Source of the DNA: an uncultured Lachnospiraceae bacterium | GTDB taxonomy: Bacteria; Bacillota; Clostridia; Lachnospirales; Lachnospiraceae | DNA: 64,000 nucleotides | NCBI GenBank assembly: GCA_910577175.1 | Contig: CAJTLU010000001.1 | Location: 62,001-126,000 of the forward strand | Reading direction: 5' to 3' | Shown here: piece by piece, positions 1 to 7,931 of the stretch | Numbering within the stretch: position 1 is the stretch's first letter | How the letters are laid out: the number at the start of each line of letters is the position of its first letter | Notes under the pieces: generated by a model | What the model was told of the DNA's origin: nothing | The model's database searches: none | The model's input: only the letters and a program-made list of their open reading frames with translations | Made by a program: the position numbers and the translations under genes

Positions 1-940
1 TATCAGCTTCTACGGATTCAATGATGGACTGAATCTTTGTAAACTGCTCGCTTGTTTCTTCAATCAGCTTTCCCTGCGATTCGGTAACAGATACATTACC
101 GTCGATCTGGTCAGAAACCTCCTGTGCCTGCTGTACGAGCGTATCAAGGATGGAAGCAATGTTTACGGTTGCATTTTTTGTCTGTTCTGCAAGACCACGG
201 ATTTCGTCTGCGACAACCGCGAAGCCCTTTCCGGCTTCTCCGGCTCTGGCTGCCTCGATGGAAGCATTCAGGGCAAGAAGGTTTGTCTGGCTGGAAATAT
301 TTAAAATAATATTGGTGATGCTCCGTACCTCGTCGGTTTTCTGCTGTAACTGTACTGCGGACTGTTTCATGGTTTCGCTGGCAGTCAGGGAATTTGCGGC
401 CTTTTTACTGAGTTCCTTTGCAAGCTTTGCGCCGTTGCCGATAATCGTACACGCATTATCCATGGAGCTTACAATGGTATTGGCTCTTTCTCCGGTTGCC
501 GCAAGCTGGCCCTGGATATCAATCACCATTCCGCACTGTGTGGAAAGAAGCTGGTCGGAAGAGGAAGCCTGCCGGGCAATGTCGCCGAGGGCAGAGCACA
601 TGTCCTGCGCCGCGTCATAAAATGCAGAGGCGTCTTTCTTCATATCGCATAAAGAGGTATGAGCCTTGTCTGCTGCAGAAGATAAAGCAGCTTTTTCTTC
701 GTCCTTTTTTTCCGCAGCAGGATCGATGACCGGCGCCTCCGGTATCTGGAAAAGGAAGATAACAGAAAAGATAGAAAGTAGCGCTGCAACTGCAAGAACA
801 ACGCAAGAAAGTACAGGAAAATCCCCGCCGGCTTTTTTGCAGTAGAAAATAAAGAGACACAGACCGGCAAGAACGAAAAGAACGGTGAGTGCCATAAGTA
901 TAGAAAGAATGGTTTTAATGGTGCTTGAATTTGTACGCAT
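1..940 (-). CDS. Methyl-accepting chemotaxis protein, 5' part (C-terminus beyond window)
   Basis: A chemoreceptor that would pass signals to CheA/CheW. Reading leftward from the ATG at 940-938, residues about 10-34 and 41-64 form two membrane helices joined by a very short loop. A long coiled-coil domain follows, with the conserved tip around residues 215-250 (NLLALNASIEAARAGE, then GFAVVADEIR). There is no sizeable extracellular sensor and no clear HAMP domain, so any stimulus must be sensed in the membrane or cytoplasm. The start is fixed by a TAAGGAGG site just upstream. The frame stays open to base 1, so the C-terminal end is outside the window. Family assignment is firm; the ligand is unknown. 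Confidence 0.93.
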   Translation of the reverse strand, partial: MRTNSSTIKTILSILMALTVLFVLAGLCLFIFYCKKAGGDFPVLSCVVLAVAALLSIFSVIFLFQIPEAPVIDPAAEKKDEEKAALSSAADKAHTSLCDMKKDASAFYDAAQDMCSALGDIARQASSSDQLLSTQCGMVIDIQGQLAATGERANTIVSSMDNACTIIGNGAKLAKELSKKAANSLTASETMKQSAVQLQQKTDEVRSITNIILNISSQTNLLALNASIEAARAGEAGKGFAVVADEIRGLAEQTKNATVNIASILDTLVQQAQEVSDQIDGNVSVTESQGKLIEETSEQFTKIQSIIESVEAD

Positions 941-968
941 AACAGAACCTCCTTATTTTAGTAGATTC

Positions 969-997
969 ATTATAGCATATTCCGGTAAAAAAAACAA
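969..997 (-). promoter_or_regulatory. Sigma-A-type promoter of the chemoreceptor gene
   Basis: On the minus strand a TTGTTT -35 box (992-997) and a perfect TATAAT -10 box (969-974) are 17 bases apart, just upstream of the Shine-Dalgarno site and start codon of the chemoreceptor gene. Confidence 0.6.
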
Positions 998-1080
998 TAA
1001 TTTAACAAAAGCCCGGCAAAATTTTCTGTATATTTGCGACATATCCCGGGAAGAAAAAGGGAAATAAAGAGAAATTCCTA

Positions 1081-1113
1081 TTGACATTTTTCAAGCTGGG
1101 TGTATAATATAAT
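1081..1113 (+). promoter_or_regulatory. Promoter of the polyamine transport operon
   Basis: A perfect TTGACA (1081-1086) is followed after 16 bases by TATAAT (1103-1108); a second overlapping TATAAT lies at 1108-1113. It precedes the regulator-potABCD operon and abuts an operator-like palindrome. Confidence 0.75.
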
Positions 1114-1115
1114 CT

Positions 1116-1132
1116 GTTTAGCGATACTAAAC
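1116..1132 (+). promoter_or_regulatory. Operator-like palindrome beside the pot promoter
   Basis: GTTTAG and CTAAAC form a perfect 6-bp inverted repeat with five bases between, directly downstream of the -10 box. That is where a bound repressor would block initiation. The first gene of the operon encodes an XRE-cupin regulator, so autoregulation is the natural reading; this is inferred from position only. Confidence 0.5.
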
Positions 1133-1236
1133 TTTGAGTTTATTTTTACTTTACACCGGAAAATGCTCTGCGGAGCCTCTTCCGGAGCCTTGCGAAAGCA
1201 GGAAATTTCAAAGATTAAAGAGAGGAGGCGTTTTGT

Positions 1237-1776
1237 TTGGACATCGGCGCAAAAGTGAAGGAACTCCGTGTGCAGAAGAGTCTGACACAGGAGGAGCTTG
1301 CCGACCGGGCGGAGCTTTCCAAGGGGTTTATTTCGCAGCTGGAGCGGGACCTGACATCGCCGTCCATTGCGACGCTTGTGGACATCTTACAGTGCCTCGG
1401 AACGGATTTGGAAGAGTTTTTCAGCGGTACTTCATCCGAGCAGGTAGTGTTTAAAAAGAGTGACTACTTTGAAAAGGAAGATGCCGAATTACATAATCGC
1501 ATTGAGTGGATTATTCCGAATGCGCAGAAGAATATGATGGAACCGATTCTTCTGACGCTTGAACCGGAGGGTTCCACTTATCCGGACAATCCCCACGAGG
1601 GGGAGGAGTTCGGCTATGTTTTAAACGGAAGTATCGAGCTTTATATCGGCAATAAAAAGTTTAAGGCAAAAAAGGGGGAGTCCTTTTACTTTTTGCCGAA
1701 TAAGACGCATTATATCAAGGCAGCGGGCAAGCAGGGAGCGCTTCTGCTTTGGATATCGACGCCGCCGAGCTTTTAA
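1237..1776 (+). CDS. XRE-family regulator with cupin domain (PuuR-like)
   Basis: A 179-residue DNA-binding regulator. Residues about 6-62 are a Cro/C1-type helix-turn-helix and residues about 105-177 a cupin barrel (the glycine-rich strand after HEGEEFGYVLNG and the FLPNKTHY segment). This domain pair is typical of small-molecule-responsive repressors such as PuuR, and such a gene at the head of a potABCD operon suggests a polyamine-responsive switch. The TTG start is chosen because AGGAGG (1223-1228) lies eight bases before it and no ATG fits. The palindrome at 1116-1132 is its likely binding site. The effector is inferred from context only. Confidence 0.85.
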   Translation: MDIGAKVKELRVQKSLTQEELADRAELSKGFISQLERDLTSPSIATLVDILQCLGTDLEEFFSGTSSEQVVFKKSDYFEKEDAELHNRIEWIIPNAQKNMMEPILLTLEPEGSTYPDNPHEGEEFGYVLNGSIELYIGNKKFKAKKGESFYFLPNKTHYIKAAGKQGALLLWISTPPSF

Positions 1777-1842
1777 GGCGGAGGGGGAAGTTACGGAAAG
1801 GCAGCAGGTGCGGGAGTGTTTGCCGAAAGAGAAAGGAGTATT

Positions 1843-2922
1843 ATGGCGCAGGATAATAAGCTGATTAATCTTGAGAATATTACGAAGAAATATAACGGGC
1901 AGATTGTATTGGATGAATTAAACCTTTATATCAGGGAGAATGAGTTTTTAACAATCCTCGGTCCCTCCGGCTGCGGAAAGACGACGACGCTCCGTATTAT
2001 CGGCGGGTTTGAAACACCGGATACGGGCCGCGTGATTTTTGACGGACAGGACATTACGGACCTTCCGCCAAACAAGCGCCAGCTGAATACGGTGTTTCAG
2101 AAGTACGCGCTGTTTACGCATATGACGATTGCGGAAAACATTGCGTTCGGCTTAAAAATCAAGAAAAAGAGCAAGGCATACATTCAGGATAAAATTGATT
2201 ATGCATTGAAATTAGTAAATCTGGACGGGTATGGGAAGCGTATGCCGGAGTCACTTTCCGGCGGGCAGCAGCAGCGTATTGCGATTGCGCGCGCTATTGT
2301 AAACGAACCGAAGGTCCTGTTGCTCGACGAACCGCTCGGAGCATTGGATTTGAAGCTGCGTCAGGATATGCAGTATGAGCTGATTCGGTTAAAGAACGAG
2401 CTTGGAATTACCTTTGTCTATGTCACCCATGACCAGGAAGAGGCGTTGACGATGTCGGATACGATTGTAGTAATGAATCAGGGCTATATCCAGCAAATCG
2501 GCTCTCCGGAGGATATTTACAATGAACCGAAGAATGCGTTTGTGGCTGACTTTATCGGCGAAAGCAACATTATCAGTGCGACGATGCTAGAGGACCGTCT
2601 GGTAGAAATTCTCGGTGCAAAGTTTGCCTGTGTGGACGAGGGCTTTGGCAGCAACTGTCCGGTAGACGTCGTAATCCGTCCGGAGGATGTGGACCTGGTA
2701 GAGCCGGAGGAGGGGACGATAGAAGGCGTCGTAACGTCCCTGATTTTTAAGGGAGTGCATTATGAAATGGAGGTTATGGCAAACGGGTTTTCGTGGCTGA
2801 TTCACAGCACGGACCTTTCGCCGGTAGGAAAGCAGGTCGGAATCAAGGTAGACCCGTTTGATATTCAGATTATGAATAAGCCGGAGTCAGAAGATGAGGA
2901 GGCAGTAGGAGTCAATGAGTAA
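1843..2922 (+). CDS. potA: Spermidine/putrescine ABC transporter ATPase PotA
   Basis: The ATP-hydrolysing subunit of a polyamine importer, 359 residues. Walker A is GPSGCGKTT (40-48), the ABC signature LSGGQ (138-142), Walker B LLLDEP (159-164), with the switch histidine at 196. A C-terminal TOBE-like regulatory domain fills roughly 270-350. The ATG at 1843 is preferred over an in-frame GTG at 1816 because AAAGGAG sits just before it. The stop overlaps the start of potB by eight bases, implying coupled translation. Neighbouring permease and binding-protein genes support polyamine specificity. Confidence 0.93.
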   Translation: MAQDNKLINLENITKKYNGQIVLDELNLYIRENEFLTILGPSGCGKTTTLRIIGGFETPDTGRVIFDGQDITDLPPNKRQLNTVFQKYALFTHMTIAENIAFGLKIKKKSKAYIQDKIDYALKLVNLDGYGKRMPESLSGGQQQRIAIARAIVNEPKVLLLDEPLGALDLKLRQDMQYELIRLKNELGITFVYVTHDQEEALTMSDTIVVMNQGYIQQIGSPEDIYNEPKNAFVADFIGESNIISATMLEDRLVEILGAKFACVDEGFGSNCPVDVVIRPEDVDLVEPEEGTIEGVVTSLIFKGVHYEMEVMANGFSWLIHSTDLSPVGKQVGIKVDPFDIQIMNKPESEDEEAVGVNE

Positions 2923-3772
2923 ACCAAAAGGGCGTCTGGCCGCATATAACAGAAGAGTACGCTATCTTTTGTCCACGCCGTATGTGCTGTGGAGTATCGG
3001 CTTTATTGTGCTGCCGCTTTTTATGATTTTGTATTACGGCATGACAAGCCATGACGGCGGCGGCTTCACATTTGAGAACCTGAAGTTAATCTGGAGCCCG
3101 ACGAATCGCTCCACCCTGATTCTGTCCATCCAGCTTTCCGTTATCAGTACGGCGCTCTGCCTGCTGATTGCATATCCGCTTGCGCTTGCGCTGCGCGCGC
3201 TCCGCTTAAAAAGCAATGGCTTTGTCATTCTTTTGTTTATGCTGCCGATGTGGATGAATTTCCTGCTCCGCACCATTGCATGGCAGAATATTCTGGAGAA
3301 AAACGGTATTATCAATACGGTGCTTGGCGCCATCGGGCTTCCGAAGTTAAATATCATCAATACGCCGACGGCAATTGTTCTTGGCATGGTATACGACTTT
3401 CTGCCGTTTATGATTATACCGATTTATAATGTGCTCTCAAAAATCGATGATAATGTGATTCAGGCGGCGTCGGACCTTGGGGCAAACTATTTCCAGATTT
3501 TGTTCCGTGTGATTCTTCCGCTTTCAAAGCCGGGGGTAATCAGCGGTCTTACGATGGTGTTTGTGCCGTCCCTGACGACCTTTGTTATCTCGGATATTTT
3601 AGGCGGAGGAAAGGTGCTTCTGATTGGTAAGGTAATCGAGCAGAAGTTCAAGATGACGAACGACTGGAACGCCGGCTGCGGTCTGTCGCTGGTACTGATG
3701 GTATTCATTTTCATCTGCATGGCAGTCGTGCAGAAATACGATAAGGATGCGGAGGGAACAGGCGTATGGTAA
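2915..3772 (+). CDS. potB: Spermidine/putrescine ABC transporter permease PotB
   Basis: One of the two membrane subunits of the polyamine importer, 285 residues with about six hydrophobic segments. The EAA loop that contacts the ATPase is around residues 184-207 (AASDLGANYF, then LPLSKPG). It overlaps potA upstream and potC downstream by a few bases, as expected for stoichiometric co-expression. Length and order match standard potABCD operons. Confidence 0.92.
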   Translation: MSKPKGRLAAYNRRVRYLLSTPYVLWSIGFIVLPLFMILYYGMTSHDGGGFTFENLKLIWSPTNRSTLILSIQLSVISTALCLLIAYPLALALRALRLKSNGFVILLFMLPMWMNFLLRTIAWQNILEKNGIINTVLGAIGLPKLNIINTPTAIVLGMVYDFLPFMIIPIYNVLSKIDDNVIQAASDLGANYFQILFRVILPLSKPGVISGLTMVFVPSLTTFVISDILGGGKVLLIGKVIEQKFKMTNDWNAGCGLSLVLMVFIFICMAVVQKYDKDAEGTGVW

Positions 3773-4560
3773 AACGGTTGCTTCAAAAGGGTTATATCGG
3801 ACTTGTCGTTGTGTTTTTATATGCGCCGATTCTGGTTTTAGCGGTACTTTCTTTTAATGCCTCCAAGTCCCGCGCGAAGTGGGGCGGCTTCACATTAAAA
3901 TGGTACCGGGAGATGTTAGAAAATGAAAAAATATTAAATGCGCTGGGGACGACGCTTCTGCTGGCGTTTACCTCCGCACTGCTTGCGACGGTGTTAGGTA
4001 CACTGGCAGCGGTAGCGATGAACCGGATGAGACGACTGCCACGGGCGGTGATGATGAGCATTACGAACATTCCGCTTCTCAATTCCGAAATCGTAACCGG
4101 CATTTCTTTAATGCTTTTGTATTTTGCAGTCAGCTTTTCGCTTGGCTTTTCAAGCGTTCTGCTTGCACTGACGGCGGCGCATATGCCTTATGTGATTCTG
4201 AGTGTGCTGCCGAAGCTGAAGCAGACGAGCCGGAGTACCTACGAGGCGGCATTGGACCTGGGGGCGCCGTCGGTTGTCGCGTTTTTCAGGATTGTACTGC
4301 CGGATATTTTTCCGGGGGTTTTGTCCGGCTTTATGTTAGCGTTTACCCTGGCGCTGGATGACTTTGTGATTACCCACTTTACAAAGAATGCCAGAGTAAA
4401 TACGCTCTCCACCGTTATCTATGCAGAGACGAGACGTGGAATCGAGCCGGAGATTTACGCGCTTTCTACGGTAATGTTTACTGTAGTGCTGGTGCTGTTA
4501 ATTGTGGTAAACCGAAGTAAGGCGAAGGCAGCAAAGAAAGCTGCTGAAAAACAGAGATAA
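3766..4560 (+). CDS. potC: Spermidine/putrescine ABC transporter permease PotC
   Basis: The second membrane subunit, 264 residues. The EAA loop is at about 160-184 (EAALDLGAP, then VLPDIFPG), and an N-terminal membrane helix with PILVLAVLSFN is typical of PotC/YdcV permeases. The ATG overlaps the potB stop. The C-terminus is lysine- and alanine-rich and cytoplasmic. Function follows from family and operon. Confidence 0.92.
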   Translation: MVKRLLQKGYIGLVVVFLYAPILVLAVLSFNASKSRAKWGGFTLKWYREMLENEKILNALGTTLLLAFTSALLATVLGTLAAVAMNRMRRLPRAVMMSITNIPLLNSEIVTGISLMLLYFAVSFSLGFSSVLLALTAAHMPYVILSVLPKLKQTSRSTYEAALDLGAPSVVAFFRIVLPDIFPGVLSGFMLAFTLALDDFVITHFTKNARVNTLSTVIYAETRRGIEPEIYALSTVMFTVVLVLLIVVNRSKAKAAKKAAEKQR

Positions 4561-4566
4561 GGAACT

Positions 4567-4585
4567 GCCGCAAAACTTATGCGGC
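4567..4585 (+). other. Hairpin between potC and potD
   Basis: GCCGCA and TGCGGC pair perfectly across a seven-base loop in the 66-base gap between potC and potD. No T-run follows directly, so it is more likely an mRNA-stability or partial-attenuation element than a full terminator. This could help set a higher level of the binding protein. Confidence 0.4.
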
Positions 4586-4626
4586 GTCCCTATAGAAAGA
4601 TAGTTTTTAAGGAGGAAGAAAGAAGA

Positions 4627-5682
4627 ATGAAAAAGTGTTTCTGGATTGGCGTATTGCTGGGGGTTGTGTTTTTGTGTGCCGGTTGTAAAAAGGAGTATGC
4701 AAACGGCGAAGTCGTTGTATTTAACTGGGGAGAGTACATCGACGAAGACGTCATTAAGATGTTTGAAGAGGAATATGATATCGAGGTAGTCTACGACGAG
4801 TTTACCGAGAATGAGGATATGTATCCGTTAATCAATATCGGGGAAGTGAATTATGATGTTGTCTGCCCGTCGGATTATATGGTCAGCCGTATGATACAGG
4901 AGGGGCTGCTTGCGGAGTTAAACTATGATAACATCCCGAATATCAAAAACATCGACCCGGAGTATTTAAAGAGCGCCGAGGAGTTTGACCCGGGCAACCG
5001 GTATGCGGTGCCGTATTGCTGGGGAACCGTAGGGATTCTTTACAATAAGACGATGGTAGATGAGGAAATCACCAGCTGGTCGGCGATTTTTGACGAAAAG
5101 TATTCCCAGAACATCCTGATGATTGACAGCGTGCGCGACGGGATGGGAATTGCGTTAAAGTATCTCGGGTATTCTATGAATACGGATAAGGAGTCCGAGT
5201 TAGAGGAGGCAAAGCAGCTGTTAATCAAGCAGCGTCCGCTGGTGCAGGGCTACTTTGTAGATGAAGTGCGCAATAAGATGATTGGAGAAGAGGCAGCAAT
5301 CGGTGTGATTTATTCCGGCGAGGCAATTTATACCCAGCGGGAAAACGAGAACCTCGTTTATGTTGTGCCGGAGGAAGGCTCGAATGTCTGGATTGACGGA
5401 TGGGTTATTCCGAAGAATGCAAAAAATAAGGAAAATGCAGAAAAATGGATTAACTTTATGTGCCGTGAGGATATTGCGCTGATGAACTTTGAGGAAATTA
5501 CCTATTCCACGCCGAATAAAGCAGCGCGTGAGTTAATCGAGGACGAGGATATCAAAAACAGCAAGGTTGCGTTCCCGGATGCAGAGACGTTACAGCGCTG
5601 CGAGGCATTCCGTTACCTGGAAAGCGGCGTAGAAGAGCTTTATATGGAAAAGTGGAACGAAATGAAGGCGATGCAGAATTAG
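4627..5682 (+). CDS. potD: Polyamine-binding lipoprotein PotD
   Basis: The extracellular substrate-binding component, 351 residues, tethered by lipid. The signal peptide ends in the lipobox LCAGC with acylated Cys20. The mature part starts with VVVFNWGEYIDED, the typical N-terminal strand of PotD/PotF proteins, whose early tryptophan and acidic residues bind the polyamine. ATG 4627 has a strong GGAGGAAG site upstream; an in-frame ATG at 4579 lies inside a hairpin and would place extra charged residues before the signal sequence. It completes the importer encoded just upstream. Confidence 0.92.
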   Translation: MKKCFWIGVLLGVVFLCAGCKKEYANGEVVVFNWGEYIDEDVIKMFEEEYDIEVVYDEFTENEDMYPLINIGEVNYDVVCPSDYMVSRMIQEGLLAELNYDNIPNIKNIDPEYLKSAEEFDPGNRYAVPYCWGTVGILYNKTMVDEEITSWSAIFDEKYSQNILMIDSVRDGMGIALKYLGYSMNTDKESELEEAKQLLIKQRPLVQGYFVDEVRNKMIGEEAAIGVIYSGEAIYTQRENENLVYVVPEEGSNVWIDGWVIPKNAKNKENAEKWINFMCREDIALMNFEEITYSTPNKAARELIEDEDIKNSKVAFPDAETLQRCEAFRYLESGVEELYMEKWNEMKAMQN

Positions 5683-5703
5683 CTTCAGAACCGGAGGAAG
5701 AGG

Positions 5704-6717
5704 ATGACGGAATATCAGGAGCTTGAACGGCGGCTGTGTCTCCACCTGCAGAGTCAGATTGCGGCGGGCAGAATCCATGGTGCGAGGTATTGTGTTTCTG
5801 TAAAGGGCAGAATGGCTGTGTCAGGGGAGCTTGGGACAGCAGAGCCACTGACGGAGTTACAGTCGGTGACAAAGCTCTTTACTGCCGTTGCGATTTTGCA
5901 GCTGCAGGAAAGAGGAAGGCTGCGGCTGACAGACCCTGTGGCGAAATTTCTTCCAGAGTTTACCGGGAAGCCTTTTTCTAAAATTACGATTCTGCACCTT
6001 CTGACGCATACGTCCGGTCTTGTGGCACTGCGCGATGCCTTCCCGGAGCGGGATACGGACTGGGAGGCGGGAATCGACCGGGGGAATGTAGCAGGTTCCT
6101 GGATTCCTGCGATTCTAAAGAAGGGGCTGTTTTTTGCACCGGGCAGCAGATGGGAGTATTCTAAGGCAGGCTTTTGTATTCTTGGCGAGGTAATACGGCG
6201 GCTGACCGGGCAAAGGGCAGAGGATTATATCCGGGAAAGGATTCTGCTGCCGTGTGAAATGAAGAAAAGCTGCTGGCGGGCGGAGCCGGGTTCCATCTGG
6301 AATACGGTTCCGCAGACGGCGGCAGGACTGCTTGCACCGGTCGAGGAGCTGGTACAGTTTGGTGTTATGCTCGCGGAGGGTGGACTCTATAAGGGAGAAA
6401 GAGTCCTTACGAAAGCCTCCCTCTGTGCGTTAGAAACGAATCAGCTACCGGAGGGGATGCAGGATTTCTGCTGGGACCATGGCGGAAGAAAGGTTGCTTA
6501 CGGCGCAGGCTGCCCGGTCTATGTGCCGGGGTATGAGCCGTGGTGGACCGTGGGAGAACGCACGATTTACCATGAGGGCTCAGGTGCCTGTATGTTGCTT
6601 GTCAACCGAGCAGAGAAACTGGCAGCGGCATGGAGCGTACCTTTTGCTGACAGGGGAGTATGGATTGAAGAAGCAGTCAAAGGAACCGCGGACGTAATAG
6701 GACGCTATTTCTTCTGA
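5704..6717 (+). CDS. Beta-lactamase-family serine hydrolase
   Basis: A 337-residue protein of the class C beta-lactamase/DD-peptidase fold without a signal peptide, so probably cytoplasmic. The nucleophile motif is S54-V-T-K57, the LLTHTSGL segment (99-106) is typical, and the tyrosine motif reads Y152-S-K rather than Y-x-N. A late H-E-G stands for the usual (H/K)-x-G. It starts 21 bases after potD with a GGAGGAAG site and no terminator between, so it may be co-transcribed. Such proteins are usually esterases or peptidases; the substrate is unknown. Its 3' end overlaps the convergent glycosylase gene by 13 bases. Confidence 0.85.
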   Translation: MTEYQELERRLCLHLQSQIAAGRIHGARYCVSVKGRMAVSGELGTAEPLTELQSVTKLFTAVAILQLQERGRLRLTDPVAKFLPEFTGKPFSKITILHLLTHTSGLVALRDAFPERDTDWEAGIDRGNVAGSWIPAILKKGLFFAPGSRWEYSKAGFCILGEVIRRLTGQRAEDYIRERILLPCEMKKSCWRAEPGSIWNTVPQTAAGLLAPVEELVQFGVMLAEGGLYKGERVLTKASLCALETNQLPEGMQDFCWDHGGRKVAYGAGCPVYVPGYEPWWTVGERTIYHEGSGACMLLVNRAEKLAAAWSVPFADRGVWIEEAVKGTADVIGRYFF

Positions 6718-7529
6718 CAGTGTTCACAATAATATACTGTTCCGCCTAGGAAGCTTGCCTTGTGGATTTCATTGCCGCATCTGGTGCATGGCTCAAATAA
6801 GGAGTTTTTGCTTAACTGGGTAATATAGCCTCCCTTTTGTCCAAATAAGTCCTTTTCTGTATCTCTGCCGCCTTGTTCGCACATTTCTTTCAGGAGTTTC
6901 TTCACCGAAGTATATAACGCCGTGAAGTCTGCTTCAGAAGCTTCCCTCATGTCAAAGCGCGGGTCGATTCCGGCATCCCACAGGATATCCTGCAATACGC
7001 CGTTCCCAAGGCCTGGTATTCTCTGCTCTGTGGCAAGGAATGCCTTTGCCGTTAATTTTTTATGGTTCCCGGGATAAAGGCTTTGGAAGTATGCAAAGGT
7101 AAATTCGTCGCATAGCGGGTTTATCTTAGTGCTGGAGGACAGATAGTAGCTCTCCGTACAGGTTCCCTTCGGAACGATATAGAGAAAGCCGTACATTTGT
7201 ATGGATACGAAAATGGCAGTCTCATCATCAAAGTAAATGGCGAGCTGATGCTTTTTCGGAAATTTCTTTTTCTCCTCATAATATTTAGGATAGGCGCCGT
7301 CGGCAAACACAAGCATACAGTCTTCCGTATCTATTTCAATCATACCGCCATGATAAGCGGCTTTCATAATAGTCTGGCCTTCCAATAATTCTCCATAGCT
7401 TTGAATTTCGTCATGAAAGAACGCAAAACGGTGAGGCGTATGTAATACTTCAATCTGACTTATTCTTTTTCCTGTCAGGCTTTTCTTTATCTGGTTGGAT
7501 ATCGTATAGCTTTCTGGCAATTCTAACAT
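6705..7529 (-). CDS. Fpg/Nei-family DNA glycosylase-like protein lacking the N-terminal proline
   Basis: A 274-residue protein of the formamidopyrimidine-DNA glycosylase/endonuclease VIII family, which excises damaged bases. The helix-two-turn-helix segment is present (IPGLGNGVLQDILWDAGI), as is a C-terminal zinc finger with Cys248, Cys251, Cys268 and Cys271. The N-terminus reads MLELPE instead of MPELPE, so the proline that acts as nucleophile in Fpg/Nei is replaced by leucine. It may bind lesions without classical lyase chemistry, or use another residue. I recall a clostridial subfamily with such an N-terminus but cannot check it here. A palindrome lies in its upstream region. Confidence 0.85.
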   Translation of the reverse strand: MLELPESYTISNQIKKSLTGKRISQIEVLHTPHRFAFFHDEIQSYGELLEGQTIMKAAYHGGMIEIDTEDCMLVFADGAYPKYYEEKKKFPKKHQLAIYFDDETAIFVSIQMYGFLYIVPKGTCTESYYLSSSTKINPLCDEFTFAYFQSLYPGNHKKLTAKAFLATEQRIPGLGNGVLQDILWDAGIDPRFDMREASEADFTALYTSVKKLLKEMCEQGGRDTEKDLFGQKGGYITQLSKNSLFEPCTRCGNEIHKASFLGGTVYYCEHCQKK

Positions 7530-7620
7530 AGTATGTTCTCCTGATGAAAGAATATAGAAGTCTTTTTTGTAACTTCGTTTACTAGGTACGTTTTAAGAAT
7601 GTAGTTTCCTACAGAGGTTT

Positions 7621-7648
7621 GTATCAGATAAAACCTGATACCATTATA
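7621..7648 (-). promoter_or_regulatory. Palindrome and -10 box upstream of the Fpg/Nei-like gene
   Basis: GTATCAG and CTGATAC form a perfect 7-bp inverted repeat with a seven-base spacer (7621-7641). On the minus strand it lies immediately downstream of a TATAAT (7643-7648) reading toward the glycosylase gene. The layout is that of a repressor operator, but no good -35 box is visible. Confidence 0.4.
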
Positions 7649-7763
7649 GCATGCTTTTCTATTTTTGTATATTTGTTTGCCGCCTTAAAAAGTTTCATTG
7701 GTTATACGGTAACTTATTTTTGCATTTATCTGGAAAACTTCGTTTTAAGGTAAGCGGGAAAGA

Positions 7764-7931
7764 AGCAGGCAGTTCTTTCCTTGATTCGCTTTTTGCGCGA
7801 ATCTCTTTCCCGGATTCCGTTATTGATGTTGTTTGCAAGAATGGATATAATAAAACCGGGAATCTGCTTGCGGATTCCCAGAACGGGGGCGCATCCAGCA
7901 AGGCAGGAAAGGAGGAGACGATGGAACGACA
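7764..7931 (+). repeat. Promoter-bearing leader repeat, copy 1
   Basis: This stretch, ending in the first codons of the HTH-methyltransferase gene, is clearly related to 32178-32350. The two share the promoter, the segment around GGATATAATAAA, a block of GCG and TCC-GCA runs, GGCAGGAAAG and ACGATGGA. It contains two short hairpins: GATTCGC/GCGAATC before the promoter and GGGAATC/GATTCCC after it. In the rest of the 7530-7920 gap I see only the glycosylase promoter region. Confidence 0.65.
7823..7851 (+). promoter_or_regulatory. Promoter of the HTH-methyltransferase operon
   Basis: TTGATG (7823-7828) and TATAAT (7846-7851) are separated by 17 bases. The same spacing is kept in the related repeat at 32242-32270, which supports a real promoter. 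It would drive the methyltransferase, acetyltransferase and ABC exporter genes. Confidence 0.7.

Noticed and set aside
7651..7920. N-terminal extension of the HTH-methyltransferase protein
   Set aside because: The open frame covers the promoter and hairpins; the ribosome site and domain start both support ATG 7921.
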